Source of the DNA: an uncultured Prevotella sp.
GTDB taxonomy: Bacteria; Bacteroidota; Bacteroidia; Bacteroidales; Bacteroidaceae
Reading direction: 5' to 3'
NCBI GenBank assembly: GCA_937877685.1
Contig: CALFGU010000103.1
Coordinates: 1 to 46,544, forward strand
Length of the DNA: 46,544 bases
Below the pieces are notes generated by a model. The model made no database searches. It saw only the letters and a list, made by a program, of their open reading frames with translations, and was not told the DNA's origin. Below, one piece after another: positions 8,563 to 16,464 of this stretch (positions are counted from its first letter, which is position 1; each line of letters opens with the position of its first letter). Both the position numbers and the translations under genes were made by a program.

Positions 8563-10602
8563 CTAATCTTTAGATTTTTCCTCATTTTTCTTTGTTTCTA
8601 TGGAATTCGTGGCTTGTTTCAGTAGATTATAGGCTTTGTAAAGCCCCATCTCTCCGGCTTTGCTTAAGTCAGGTATGGCCTTTATTGGCTCATTATTTAG
8701 TAAATGAATGACAGCTCTATTGTAATGTGCTTCAGCAAATCGGGGGAAGAGGCTTATGGCTTTGTCAAAATCTTTTATGGCACTAATCCTGTCTCCCTTC
8801 ATGGTGTAAGTGCATCCTCTATTGTAGTATAGATAGGCATTTTGGGGCTCCAGTTCTATCGCTTTATTAAGCGATTGGATAGCTCCTTGGTGGTAGTATT
8901 GTATTCTTGATGCTTTTTGTGTGTCTGAGTTTTTCTCTTCAAGTAGACTATGTGTCAGATTACTTGATTTGTTCTCGCTAATTGCCTGATGCGTTAATAT
9001 AGAGGATTTCTGAATATGAAAAATGTAGGATAATGAATCAAGGCGTATGGCAGATTCTATTTCTTTTAGAGCTTTCTCTGCTTGATAGTTTGATAACAAT
9101 AAGATGGAGTTGTATAATTTTTCTTCTGGAGTTTTAGTAGGATTTATTAAACCATTATTCTCACTCATGCTTGTGTTTCCGAGCATGGAGTTTGATGCAG
9201 CAAAGTATATTTTTTGATTAAATAAATGGGCTTGGTTTATTTTTTCAATCTCTGGCAGGAAGGCTACAGATTGATAACCTTTCGTAGAGGGTTGAGTGAG
9301 GGCGTATTTAAAATGTGGATGAATTTCTTTCTGTGTTTCCAAGTTCTGTACTTTTCCAATCAATTCGTGTAACAACTCGTCCTTGGAGTTGCTCTCATCT
9401 TTTGCCAGGTCCTGATAGTTCTCTATGTCTAAATCACTGAATTTTCTGATTTTTTTGATATCCGTTTTCTTCTTTTTGTCGTAATATAGGTCTAGATTTG
9501 CTTTTGCTACATAACTTTCGTCTTTTTTCGCACCTTTAATATCGCCTATTTTGCGTTTCATTCTTGCGCGCGCTAAGTATCCATAAGTGAAATTAGGGAA
9601 ACTATTTATGATGGTGGTATAGTGCTCAATTGCGTGGGTATAATCGCCGGTTTGTTCTTGTAACATGGCCAAATTGTATAAAGCAAGGGTGTTGTTGGGT
9701 GCTTTTTTTATGACAATTTCAAAATCTTCAATGGCCTTGTTGTCATCGCCTAGTTGTGCACGTAGCAAACCTCTGTTGTAGTGTGCAATGGTGTGCTCTG
9801 GTATGAGCTTGATGATGTGGTCGTAGTCGCTTAAAGCTTGACTGAAGCGGTTAAGCGCATGATGTGCCAATGCTCTGCTTAAATAATAATTGGGTTCTGT
9901 AGGCTTTAATTTTATGGCTTTAGTTAGGAAAGCTTCAGCTTCCTCATATTCCCCTTTGTCTAAGGCATGCCTTCCCTTAAATGCCCATGCTGCTGCATCT
10001 TTTGGATATCTACTCAGTAAGGCATCAATCCATTTGAGACCTTCGATGGTATCGTTTTTCTCCAGTGCTATTTGTGCCTTGGCTACATATGATTTATTGA
10101 GTAAAGGCCATTTCTTTAAAATGTAATCAATGTCCTTTTCTGCAGCATCATATTCTTTTTGCTGCATGTGGCATAATGCTCTGTTGTAGATGGACGTTTG
10201 GTCGTCTTTTGTATTCGAGATTACTTTGTCGTAATCTTCTATTGCTCCTTGCATATTTTGGTTATGAATCCTGCAAAGAGCTCGTAATTTATATACTTCT
10301 GTAACGAAAGGGTTGAGTTCTAAAGATGTCGAGCAGTCGGCTTCAGCTCCATGGTAATCTTCAAGGGAGAATTTCGCATACGCCCTATAGTAGTAGGCCT
10401 TAGAAAGGTACGGTTTTGCTTCAATGGCTTGGTTGAAGTAGTGTATAGCCGTTAGATAGTCATCAAAATATACTGCGTTTCTTCCTAGTAGCAGTACATT
10501 TTCTGTATCTATTTGCCCCTGGCCGCTTACTGCAATATTTATGGCAATAAGGAGAAATGTTATTCTCATAAGCCATTTTTTTATATTGCAGTAGGTAGAC
10601 AT
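8563..10602 (-). CDS. Exported tetratricopeptide-repeat protein
   Basis: A 679-residue protein of unknown specific function. An N-terminal hydrophobic stretch (MRITFLLIAINIAVSGQGQ, about residues 12-30) looks like a signal peptide, so it is probably periplasmic or anchored. About ten TPR units follow, e.g. AIHYFNQAIEAKPYLSKAYY near 50, NPFVTEVYKLRALCRIHNQN near 110, and a last group near 580-650 (NAYLYYNRGCTYTMKGD). A charged, TPR-poor region (about 370-500) separates the two groups. It is third in the ruvX-def-TPR operon. The 53-bp gap after def holds an 8-bp hairpin (AAACTTCC/GGAAGTTT, 10615-10639). Such proteins act as scaffolds; the partner cannot be inferred. The gene is AT-rich compared with genes beyond 13 kb. 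Confidence 0.85.
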   Translation of the reverse strand: MSTYCNIKKWLMRITFLLIAINIAVSGQGQIDTENVLLLGRNAVYFDDYLTAIHYFNQAIEAKPYLSKAYYYRAYAKFSLEDYHGAEADCSTSLELNPFVTEVYKLRALCRIHNQNMQGAIEDYDKVISNTKDDQTSIYNRALCHMQQKEYDAAEKDIDYILKKWPLLNKSYVAKAQIALEKNDTIEGLKWIDALLSRYPKDAAAWAFKGRHALDKGEYEEAEAFLTKAIKLKPTEPNYYLSRALAHHALNRFSQALSDYDHIIKLIPEHTIAHYNRGLLRAQLGDDNKAIEDFEIVIKKAPNNTLALYNLAMLQEQTGDYTHAIEHYTTIINSFPNFTYGYLARARMKRKIGDIKGAKKDESYVAKANLDLYYDKKKKTDIKKIRKFSDLDIENYQDLAKDESNSKDELLHELIGKVQNLETQKEIHPHFKYALTQPSTKGYQSVAFLPEIEKINQAHLFNQKIYFAASNSMLGNTSMSENNGLINPTKTPEEKLYNSILLLSNYQAEKALKEIESAIRLDSLSYIFHIQKSSILTHQAISENKSSNLTHSLLEEKNSDTQKASRIQYYHQGAIQSLNKAIELEPQNAYLYYNRGCTYTMKGDRISAIKDFDKAISLFPRFAEAHYNRAVIHLLNNEPIKAIPDLSKAGEMGLYKAYNLLKQATNSIETKKNEEKSKD

Positions 10603-10655
10603 GGTGATGTTGTTAAACTTCCGTACAATTTGGAAGTTTTATCGGTGGGGAATCT

Positions 10656-11213
10656 TTATTTTGCAGTTTTAATCTTGTATGGGCAGTTCACTTTTCCTTT
10701 AATTAAATTGGAAAGTTTTCCTTTAATCATTTGTTTTCTCAAAGGGGATATTCTGTCAGTGAATACCTTTCCGTCCAAATGGTCAAATTCGTGTTGCATT
10801 ACGCGGGCCAAATATCCATCCACCCACTCGTCGTGCTCGTTGAATTCTTCGTCCATGTATTTTACATGGATGCGGGTAGGGCGGCGTACAGGTTCGTGTA
10901 TGCCAGGTATGCTCAAGCATCCTTCTTCCATGGATTCTGTTTTCTCGTTATCCACTTCTACAATGTGTGGATTGATATAGACTTTATTGAAGTCCTTGTA
11001 TTCGGGGAAATCTTCTTTTAAAACATCAAGGGATATTACGGCCAATCTGATAGGCAATCCCACTTGTGGGGCTGCTAAACCAATGCCTTCACTTTTGAAC
11101 ATGGTTTCAAACATATTTGCAATCAATTCCTTGAGGTTGGGATAATCGGAAGTAATCTCTTCTGTTTCTTTTCTTAGGACAGGTTGTCCGTATGTGTAAA
11201 TTGGTAAAATCAT
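10656..11213 (-). CDS. def: Peptide deformylase
   Basis: Removes the formyl group from nascent polypeptides; Fe2+ or Zn2+ enzyme. It has 185 residues with the three family motifs: GIGLAAPQVG (43-52), EGCLSIPG (97-104; the Cys is a metal ligand) and HEFDHLDG (141-148; two His ligands and the catalytic Glu). The spacing is that of type I enzymes. It lies 45 bp downstream of ruvX and 53 bp upstream of the TPR gene, on the same strand. Confidence 0.97.
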   Translation of the reverse strand: MILPIYTYGQPVLRKETEEITSDYPNLKELIANMFETMFKSEGIGLAAPQVGLPIRLAVISLDVLKEDFPEYKDFNKVYINPHIVEVDNEKTESMEEGCLSIPGIHEPVRRPTRIHVKYMDEEFNEHDEWVDGYLARVMQHEFDHLDGKVFTDRISPLRKQMIKGKLSNLIKGKVNCPYKIKTAK

Positions 11214-11258
11214 ATTTTGGTGTATAAATTGATTCCTATTTCTATCTAGTTAATGTCC

Positions 11259-11681
11259 TTAAAAGCCTAAACGCTTTTGCTCCATATATGATTGTAAGAT
11301 AATTGTGGCGCTTATTTCGTCAACCAAACCTTTCTCTTGTCTTTTTTTCTTTTTGATACCGCTATCTATGATGGCTTGGTGTGCCAGTACAGAAGTGAAC
11401 CTTTCATCATGAAAAACCGTAGGGATATTGGGGATTTTGCTTTTCAGCTTCTCTGTAAATTGTTTCACTCTTTCCTGGTTTTCGGAGGGTTGACCATTTG
11501 TTTGCGTAGGAAGTCCAATAACAAATAATTCAACATCCTCTTTTTGTGTATAGTCTACCAAAAACTTTTCTAATTCGTGTGTCGGAATTGTCGTCAATCC
11601 ATTGGCTATGATTTGCAGTGTGTCTGTTACTGCAATTCCGGTTCTTTTCTTTCCATAATCTATAGCCAAAATTCTGCCCAT
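11259..11681 (-). CDS. ruvX: YqgF/RuvX family putative Holliday junction resolvase / pre-16S rRNA nuclease
   Basis: RNase H-fold nuclease, known in E. coli (YqgF) to process 16S rRNA ends. With the ATG at 11681 it has 140 residues, the usual family size, starting MGRILAIDYGKKRTGIAVTD with catalytic Asp8. Further motifs are GLPTQTNGQPS, HDERFTS and VDEISATIIL (third acidic residue). The frame is open up to 11750, but the extra residues are upstream of the predicted promoter (11706-11736), so the short form is chosen. It is first in the operon with def and the TPR gene. Confidence 0.93.
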   Translation of the reverse strand: MGRILAIDYGKKRTGIAVTDTLQIIANGLTTIPTHELEKFLVDYTQKEDVELFVIGLPTQTNGQPSENQERVKQFTEKLKSKIPNIPTVFHDERFTSVLAHQAIIDSGIKKKKRQEKGLVDEISATIILQSYMEQKRLGF

Positions 11682-11705
11682 TTCTTTATAATATTGTATT
11701 CTAGG

Positions 11706-11736
11706 CAAAAATACAGAAAATCTCACTAAGCATAAA
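11706..11736 (-). promoter_or_regulatory. Promoter of ruvX-def-TPR operon
   Basis: On the minus strand TTTA, 19 bp, then TATTTTTG (perfect TAnnTTTG). The predicted start near 11700 leaves a leader of about 18 nt before the ATG at 11681 and rules out the longer ruvX reading frame. Confidence 0.6.
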
Positions 11737-11830
11737 GAAAAGATTTGCAAAATATATTTAAACTCTTATATCTAGTGTCTAATATTGAAGTTAAAGCCGG
11801 CTTTTTTGAGCTACTCCTATAAAACAAAAA

Positions 11831-11852
11831 ACAGGAAAGCTGGCTTTCCTGT
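11831..11852 (-). terminator. Terminator after tRNA-Arg
   Basis: Perfect stem ACAGGAAAGC/GCTTTCCTGT with a 2-nt gap, followed on the minus strand by TTTTTTG. It starts 5 nt beyond the tRNA 3' end. Confidence 0.85.
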
Positions 11853-11857
11853 TTCTG

Positions 11858-11932
11858 TGATTCCGTAGGGATTCGAACCCTAGACCCACGCCTTAGAAGG
11901 GCGTTGCTCTAATCCAACTGAGCTACGGAACC
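11858..11932 (-). tRNA. tRNA-Arg (anticodon TCT)
   Basis: A 75-nt cloverleaf. Acceptor GGTTCCG pairs with CGGAATC (one G-T), the D-arm has AGCTCAGTTGG, the anticodon loop is CTTCTAA with anticodon TCT, and the T-loop is GGTTCGAATCC. CCA is not encoded. It has its own promoter and terminator. Confidence 0.95.
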
Positions 11933-11942
11933 AAACCGAGTG

Positions 11943-11974
11943 CAAAAATACGATTATATTTTGTTATACACAAA
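11943..11974 (-). promoter_or_regulatory. Promoter of tRNA-Arg
   Basis: On the minus strand TTTG, 20 bp, TATTTTTG. The -7 element runs into TTTGCACTCG, a word also found behind the tRNA-Leu promoter. Confidence 0.65.
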
Positions 11975-11980
11975 TTTTCG

Positions 11981-12553
11981 TCACTTTTCTTTTGTTGGTA
12001 GTGTTTCGCCGATGTACTCGAATTGAAAATTGTTACCACGTGCAGATGGAAATTGACTTCTTAAGTCTACATCTTGTCGGTTTTTGAGGTGGTCAATGAT
12101 TCTCTCGTAGCAGTTTTGTGCATTAGTAGCTTTGACGAGTGCAGAAAAACGAGTGTCCTGGTATTGGAATTTTCCTGTTCCTGGAATTTGTACTACACGC
12201 TTAAATAAGATAGAGCCCTTATACCATCCCAATCGATCTTCTATTAGTCTGTTTGTTTTGGATTCTTTCTTTATATTTGTGTTTTCTTCGTTGTCGTTTG
12301 CTGCAGAAGCAGAGCGCCCTCCGGCTTTAAATTCTTCTAATGTTTGTGCGGTAGTTTTGATAATAATGAAGTATACTCTTGGGCGAACTTTGTATCGTTT
12401 GGGGTAAGGCATATTACTATTCGCATAGTTTTTGATGTCTTCAATGAGCTCGGGAGTAACTTCTATTTCGGGAATAGCAGAAAGAAAGGCAATGGCTTCT
12501 TCAACGCTGAGCGCAACGATGTCTGAATCAAAATACCTAACGTATAAATTCAT
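11981..12553 (-). CDS. Hypothetical protein, 190 residues
   Basis: I do not recognise this protein. It has no signal peptide or membrane segment and appears cytoplasmic. The first 45 residues look like a small acidic helical domain (VALSVEEAIAFLSAIPEIEV), a basic stretch follows (YPKRYKVRPRVYFII), then a polar linker (about 78-105), and a C-terminal domain with aromatic and basic residues (RLGWYKGSILFKRVVQ, NCYERIIDHLKNRQDVDL). That composition would suit nucleic-acid binding, but this is only a guess. It is single-gene, between tRNA-Arg and the tRNA-Leu/Gly pair. Codon use is like its AT-rich neighbours, and the frame is clean and unopposed, so it is probably a real gene. Confidence 0.7.
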   Translation of the reverse strand: MNLYVRYFDSDIVALSVEEAIAFLSAIPEIEVTPELIEDIKNYANSNMPYPKRYKVRPRVYFIIIKTTAQTLEEFKAGGRSASAANDNEENTNIKKESKTNRLIEDRLGWYKGSILFKRVVQIPGTGKFQYQDTRFSALVKATNAQNCYERIIDHLKNRQDVDLRSQFPSARGNNFQFEYIGETLPTKEK

Positions 12554-12651
12554 TGTATTTGCTTTTCTGTAGTTATATAAAAAAATATTTTTCTATTTCA
12601 ATCATATACTTGCAAACAAACTAGTATATAATTGTTATAGAAAAATCATTG

Positions 12652-12724
12652 AGCGGAAAACGAGACTCGAACTCGCGACCCCAACCTTGGCAAGGTTGTG
12701 CTCTACCAACTGAGCTATTTCCGC
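12652..12724 (-). tRNA. tRNA-Gly (anticodon GCC)
   Basis: A 73-nt cloverleaf. Acceptor GCGGAAA pairs with TTTCCGC, the D-arm has AGCTCAGTTGG, the anticodon loop is TTGCCAA with anticodon GCC, and the T-loop is GTTCGAGTC. It is 11 nt behind tRNA-Leu and presumably co-transcribed. CCA is not encoded. Confidence 0.95.
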
Positions 12725-12735
12725 TTAAAAATAAG

Positions 12736-12819
12736 TGAAGAGGATGAGACTCGAACTCACACGTCACAATTGACACTACCCCCTCAAAGTAGCGCGTCTA
12801 CCAATTCCGCCACCTCTCC
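12736..12819 (-). tRNA. tRNA-Leu (anticodon GAG)
   Basis: An 84-nt class II tRNA. Acceptor GGAGAGG pairs with CCTCTTC (one G-T). It has GGCGGAATTGGTAGACGC in the D-arm, anticodon stem CTACT/GGTAG around loop TTGAGGG (anticodon GAG), a long variable arm (TGTCAATTGTGACG) and T-loop GTTCGAGTC. Confidence 0.95.
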
Positions 12820-12832
12820 GTCTTAGCGAGTG

Positions 12833-12863
12833 CAAAGGTAAGCATTTCTATTAACACAGCAAG
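12833..12863 (-). promoter_or_regulatory. Promoter of tRNA-Leu/tRNA-Gly
   Basis: On the minus strand CTTG, 19 bp, then TACCTTTG (perfect TAnnTTTG), followed by GCACTCG. It lies 13 bp upstream of the tRNA-Leu 5' end. Confidence 0.7.
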
Positions 12864-12953
12864 GGTTTTTATCAGAAAAATGCATAAAAAAGCAACATTT
12901 TCTTCAGAAAGACCTTTTTTAATACCTTTTTGGGGTAAAATCACCAGTTATAT

Positions 12954-13104
12954 CGGCAAGACAAAGAGTAAGATTAGAGAAACAAAGAGTAAGAGCGGAC
13001 GCGCTAAGTTTTACTTTGTTTTTTGCATTTCTAATGCGCAGAAATGTTTGTGCTGATGCAAGGAATGTTTTTACTGATGAAAGGACTATTTTTACTGATG
13101 CTCG
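12954..13104. repeat. 21-bp-period array A
   Basis: The spacer between DUF1634 and the tRNA-Leu promoter. Two units sharing AGACAAAGAGTAAGA / AAACAAAGAGTAAGAG start at 12954 and 12975, and two weaker units start at 12996 and 13017, all 21 bp apart. A second block has three units at 13041 (22 bp), 13063 and 13084 (21 bp each) sharing TTTTTACTGATG or a one- to three-base variant. The remaining spacer (12864-12953) shows nothing beyond AT-rich DNA. Confidence 0.75.
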
Positions 13105-13128
13105 GAAACGCGCATGAGAATGGCGCGC

Positions 13129-13494
13129 TTATTCCACTATGGAATTCATCACGATTACACCCAACACGAAAGCGGTGATGGCAACGTAGAGCCAATCTTT
13201 TTGTTTTACGAAGTCGAACAAGGAAAGTACGACGCGCATAATGGGCGTTAAGAGCAAGGCGATGACTCCGAGTTGGATAAGACTCTCAGAGTTTCCCGCG
13301 AAGGCGCCTTCAAAGATTCCGCCGAAGGTTGTTGTGGCGGGATTTTGGGCGTCTGTGTAGGCGAAATTGTGATATTTCTCCGTGTCAAGGAGTTCTGTGC
13401 CGTGTTGTATGAAATAGAAAACGCCGCCTATCCCAGCTAATACGCTGGCTATGGTAACGCCCCAACGGAGGGTGCGACTGATGAGGATTTGCAT
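13129..13494 (-). CDS. DUF1634 family membrane protein
   Basis: A 121-residue protein with three hydrophobic segments (about 10-28, 70-90, 100-118): TLRWGVTIASVLAGIGGVFYF, then a soluble loop with NPATTTFGGIFEGAF, then LIQLGVIALLLTPIMRVVLS and DWLYVAITAFVLGVIVMNSI. DUF1634 proteins are commonly encoded next to TauE/SafE permeases, as here, so it is probably an accessory subunit of that exporter. A 108-bp gap with a small hairpin separates it from the permease gene. Confidence 0.85.
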   Translation of the reverse strand: MQILISRTLRWGVTIASVLAGIGGVFYFIQHGTELLDTEKYHNFAYTDAQNPATTTFGGIFEGAFAGNSESLIQLGVIALLLTPIMRVVLSLFDFVKQKDWLYVAITAFVLGVIVMNSIVE

Positions 13495-13560
13495 AATATA
13501 TTATAGGTGTTAAGTGCTCCAACTGGATGACAACATGCCCCGACGCTTCGAGACGTCTCA

Positions 13561-13593
13561 CATTGAAGCGAGAAAAATCGTTTTTCTACAATG
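13561..13593. repeat. Stem-loop between TauE/SafE and DUF1634 genes
   Basis: AGAAAAA/TTTTTCT with a 3-nt loop (13571-13587), flanked by CATTG and CAATG (13561 and 13589). There is no T-run on either side, so it may be a processing or attenuation structure rather than a terminator. Confidence 0.4.
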
Positions 13594-13602
13594 TTTTTAA
13601 AA

Positions 13603-14439
13603 CTAAAACTGCCCGTTCATCCCCTGCCAAATCATATTAACCGCCACCATCAAGACAGCAATACTGAAAATCTTACGCAACAAACGCACATCAAGGCGCT
13701 TTAAGAGGCGTGCACCGGTGAGCGCACCTAAGAGAACGCCTATCATTACGGGGCAGGCAATGCCAGGGTCTATGTTACCACGTTGCAAATATACGACCGC
13801 CGACGCACAAGCCGTTACGCCCATCATGAAGTTAGACGTAGTTGTGCTTACCTTAAACGGCACCTTCATTAAGTTATCCATAGCGATAACTTTAAGCACT
13901 CCGCTACCGATTCCGAGGATACCTGAAAGCGCTCCGGCAATAGTCATGACGCCGAAACCGCCACCCACGTTGCGCAGTTCGTAATAGCGCTTCGTGCCGT
14001 CCTTTTGCGGTGCCGTGCCAAAGAGTTTCAGGCGGCGCGCGGTCTCAGAACCCTTCACGCCTTCGTGGTCTTGTTTCTTCACCATCTGCATGATTCCCGT
14101 CAGCATGAGGGTGGCACCAAAGATTACGGCAATCACGTTGTTATTCAAGTAATACGCCACGAAAGCACCGATTACTGCGCCGATTACTGTGGCAATTTCG
14201 AGGAACATTCCGAGACGTATGTTCGTAATTCCCTCTTTTACGTAGGCGCTTCCCGAACCTGAACTGGTGGCAATGGAAGCTACGAGCGCCGCACCTACGG
14301 CGTAGTGGAAATCTATGCCCAACACGAGGGTGAGCAAGGGAATGATAACAACCCCACCGCCAAGTCCGGTGAGCGAACCCAGTAGGCCTGCCATATATGC
14401 CCCGATAAGAACGATTAGCGTGAATGTAAGAACCGTCAT
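13603..14439 (-). CDS. TauE/SafE family permease (sulfite/sulfur-anion exporter type)
   Basis: Inner-membrane protein of 278 residues with about eight hydrophobic segments in two similar halves, each with the glycine-rich family motif: LTGLGGGVVIIPLL (about 24-37) and SGILGIGSGVLKVIAM (about 172-187). Known members move sulfite, sulfoacetate or taurine-related anions; the substrate here is not evident. The gene begins 5 bp after rnhB and is followed by DUF1634. It lies behind the suf operon on the same strand, which makes a sulfur role attractive but unproven. Confidence 0.88.
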   Translation of the reverse strand: MTVLTFTLIVLIGAYMAGLLGSLTGLGGGVVIIPLLTLVLGIDFHYAVGAALVASIATSSGSGSAYVKEGITNIRLGMFLEIATVIGAVIGAFVAYYLNNNVIAVIFGATLMLTGIMQMVKKQDHEGVKGSETARRLKLFGTAPQKDGTKRYYELRNVGGGFGVMTIAGALSGILGIGSGVLKVIAMDNLMKVPFKVSTTTSNFMMGVTACASAVVYLQRGNIDPGIACPVMIGVLLGALTGARLLKRLDVRLLRKIFSIAVLMVAVNMIWQGMNGQF

Positions 14440-14444
14440 TATTT

Positions 14445-15071
14445 TTAAGTCAATCCGAAATTAGGGTCGTCAAAGAGCGTCTGTTGCTCTCCGCCCAAAT
14501 GGTTAAAAGTTTTACGATGAATCGGTGTCAAACCGTGCTGACGGATGCCCTCACGGTGTTGTTTCGTGGGGTAACCCGCATTTTTATCCCAGCCATAATG
14601 CGGATAAAGTGCATGTTGCTCCGCCATATAATCGTCACGGTAAGTCTTCGCCAAGATGCTGGCGGCAGCTATAGAGAGATATTTTCCATCACCCTTGACT
14701 ATGGTGGTGTGGGGAAGGTCTCCGTAAGGTTTAAATTTATTCCCGTCAACAATCACATACTCGGGTCGCACCTTCAATGCGTCAAGGGCGCGATGCATTG
14801 CTAAAATCGAGGCGTTGAGAATATTTATCTCATCAATTTCTTCGGCAGTAACAATCCCTACTGCCCATGCAATGGCGTCTCGCTCAATCTGTTCGCGCAG
14901 GGCATAACGCTTTTTCGCCGACAACTGCTTTGAATCGTTCAACAAGTCGTTTTGATAATCCGCCGGAAGTATCACCGCCGCCGCAAACACACTTCCCGCC
15001 AAACATCCTCGCCCAGCCTCGTCGCAACCAGCCTCAATGAGGTTCTCGGAATTGTATTTTGGTAATAACAT
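14445..15071 (-). CDS. rnhB: Ribonuclease HII
   Basis: Cuts the RNA strand of RNA-DNA hybrids and removes single ribonucleotides from DNA. It has 208 residues. The signature GCDEAGRGCLAG (15-26) carries the first Asp-Glu pair (D17, E18). LNDSKQLSAKKR (D46 region), YVIVDGNKF (D109) and AAASILAKTYRDD, with the last catalytic acid, follow in normal order. The C-terminal GYPTKQHREGI and THRK-like PIHRKTF match the family. It is 5 bp upstream of the TauE/SafE gene. Confidence 0.97.
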   Translation of the reverse strand: MLLPKYNSENLIEAGCDEAGRGCLAGSVFAAAVILPADYQNDLLNDSKQLSAKKRYALREQIERDAIAWAVGIVTAEEIDEINILNASILAMHRALDALKVRPEYVIVDGNKFKPYGDLPHTTIVKGDGKYLSIAAASILAKTYRDDYMAEQHALYPHYGWDKNAGYPTKQHREGIRQHGLTPIHRKTFNHLGGEQQTLFDDPNFGLT

Positions 15072-15154
15072 GATGAGAAAATGACTCGAGTAAAACGGAG
15101 ACTAAGGAGCGCTTCTAACACTTTCGAAAAAGCATATTAGAATTACGAAAAACA

Positions 15155-15238
15155 AAGTCTCACTTAATTAAAATTATCTCTCACTTAATTTCAATTAAGT
15201 CTCAAAGAGTTTTCAGCATCTTTGAGACTTAATTAACC
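15155..15238. repeat. 21-bp-period array B with perfect hairpin
   Basis: Four consecutive 21-bp units (15155, 15176, 15197, 15218) between sufS and rnhB. Units 1 and 2 share TCTCACTTAATT; unit 3 begins AAGTCTCAAAG. Across units 2-4, AATTAAGTCTCAAAG (15193-15207) and its exact complement (15220-15234) form a 15-bp stem with a 12-nt loop, which could also end sufS transcription. Confidence 0.75.
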
Positions 15239-15252
15239 CTGTGAGGTATAGG

Positions 15253-16452
15253 TTAAAACATCTTCCTTACGCGGTCGAGCGCCTTAACGAAAATGTCGAT
15301 TTCTTCCTTTGTCGTGTAAAGTGCAAAAGAGGCGCGCGCCATGCTTTCTACTCCATAGCGCTGCATAAGAGGTTGGGCGCAATGGTGGCCAGTACGAATC
15401 GCCACACCAAGGCGGTCAAGAAGCGTTCCGAGGTCAAGCGGGTGGATTTGTCCGATAGTAAATGCCACAACGGCGTCTTTCTCGGGCGCCGTTCCGAAGA
15501 AGCGGAGGTCGGGAATGGCGCTCATTTGCTCCATAGCGTAACGCGTGATTTCGCGTTCGTGAGCGGAGATGTTGTCCATACCGATGGCGCTCACGTAATT
15601 GAGAGCCGTGGCTAAGGCATGCGTACCTACGTAATCGGGAGTGCCTGCTTCAAACTTGAAAGGCAGACGCTCGTAGGTGGTTTTCTCAAACGTGACACGC
15701 GCAATCATTTCTCCGCCACCGTGATAAGGAGGCATTTCGTTAAGAATCGCTTCCTTTCCGTAAAGCACACCGATGCCTGTGGGACCATACACCTTATGGC
15801 CGCTAAAGACAAAGAAATCGCAGTCCATATCCTGGACATCCACGGCGAAATGAGGTGTGCTCTGGGCACCATCAACGAGAACCTTCGCCCCATGTTCGTG
15901 AGCAATGCGCGCAAGTTCCTTTACGGGGTTCACCGTGCCGAGCACATTGCTCACATGTGCCACACTCACCAATTTCGTGCGCTCTGTGAAGAGATTCTCA
16001 TAGGCCTCCATGTCCAAGCAACCCTCATCCGTGATGGGGATTACCTTTAAGACGATTCCCTTACGGTCACGCAACAACTGCCAAGGCACAATGTTGGAAT
16101 GATGTTCCATGGTGCTGACAATAACTTCGTCGCCCTCATGAAGGAACGCCTCACCGAAACTACTGGCAACGAGATTGATGCTCTCCGTTGTGCCACGCGT
16201 AAAAATAATTTCCGCCGTAGCGCGCGCATTAATAAATTGGCGCACCACTTCACGGGCTGCCTCGTGGCGGTCCGTAGCCTTCTGAGAAAGGTAATGCACC
16301 CCGCGGTGCACATTAGCGTTTACGCAACGATACATTTCCGAAATGGCGTCGATAACACACTGAGGCTTCTGAGTAGTTGCGGCATTATCGAGATAAACCA
16401 ACGGACGGTTGTACACCAATTGGGAAAGTATGGGAAAATCTTCTCTGTTCAT
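15253..16452 (-). CDS. sufS: SufS-type cysteine desulfurase
   Basis: PLP enzyme that takes sulfur from cysteine for Fe-S cluster assembly. It has 399 residues. Seen are LDNAATTQKP near 21-30, TRGTTESIN (85-93), the His in STMEHHSN, VDGAQS (193-198), the PLP-binding lysine in SGHKVYGP (K220), and the catalytic cysteine in RTGHHCAQP (C358). These are group II (SufS/CsdA) features. It lies 12 bp after sufD in sufC-sufD-sufS. No SufE homologue is visible in the window. Confidence 0.96.
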   Translation of the reverse strand: MNREDFPILSQLVYNRPLVYLDNAATTQKPQCVIDAISEMYRCVNANVHRGVHYLSQKATDRHEAAREVVRQFINARATAEIIFTRGTTESINLVASSFGEAFLHEGDEVIVSTMEHHSNIVPWQLLRDRKGIVLKVIPITDEGCLDMEAYENLFTERTKLVSVAHVSNVLGTVNPVKELARIAHEHGAKVLVDGAQSTPHFAVDVQDMDCDFFVFSGHKVYGPTGIGVLYGKEAILNEMPPYHGGGEMIARVTFEKTTYERLPFKFEAGTPDYVGTHALATALNYVSAIGMDNISAHEREITRYAMEQMSAIPDLRFFGTAPEKDAVVAFTIGQIHPLDLGTLLDRLGVAIRTGHHCAQPLMQRYGVESMARASFALYTTKEEIDIFVKALDRVRKMF

Positions 16453-16464
16453 GAATGGGAATCG

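Noticed and set aside
11682..11750. 23-residue N-terminal extension of ruvX
   Set aside because: It includes the promoter, and the family starts directly at MGRILAIDYG.
11793..11804. AAAGCCGGCTTT followed by T-run as a plus-strand terminator
   Set aside because: The palindrome has no loop, and no plus-strand gene ends here.
12954..13104. CRISPR-like array
   Set aside because: Units are contiguous and degenerate, with no constant repeat alternating with unique spacers, and no cas gene is in the window.
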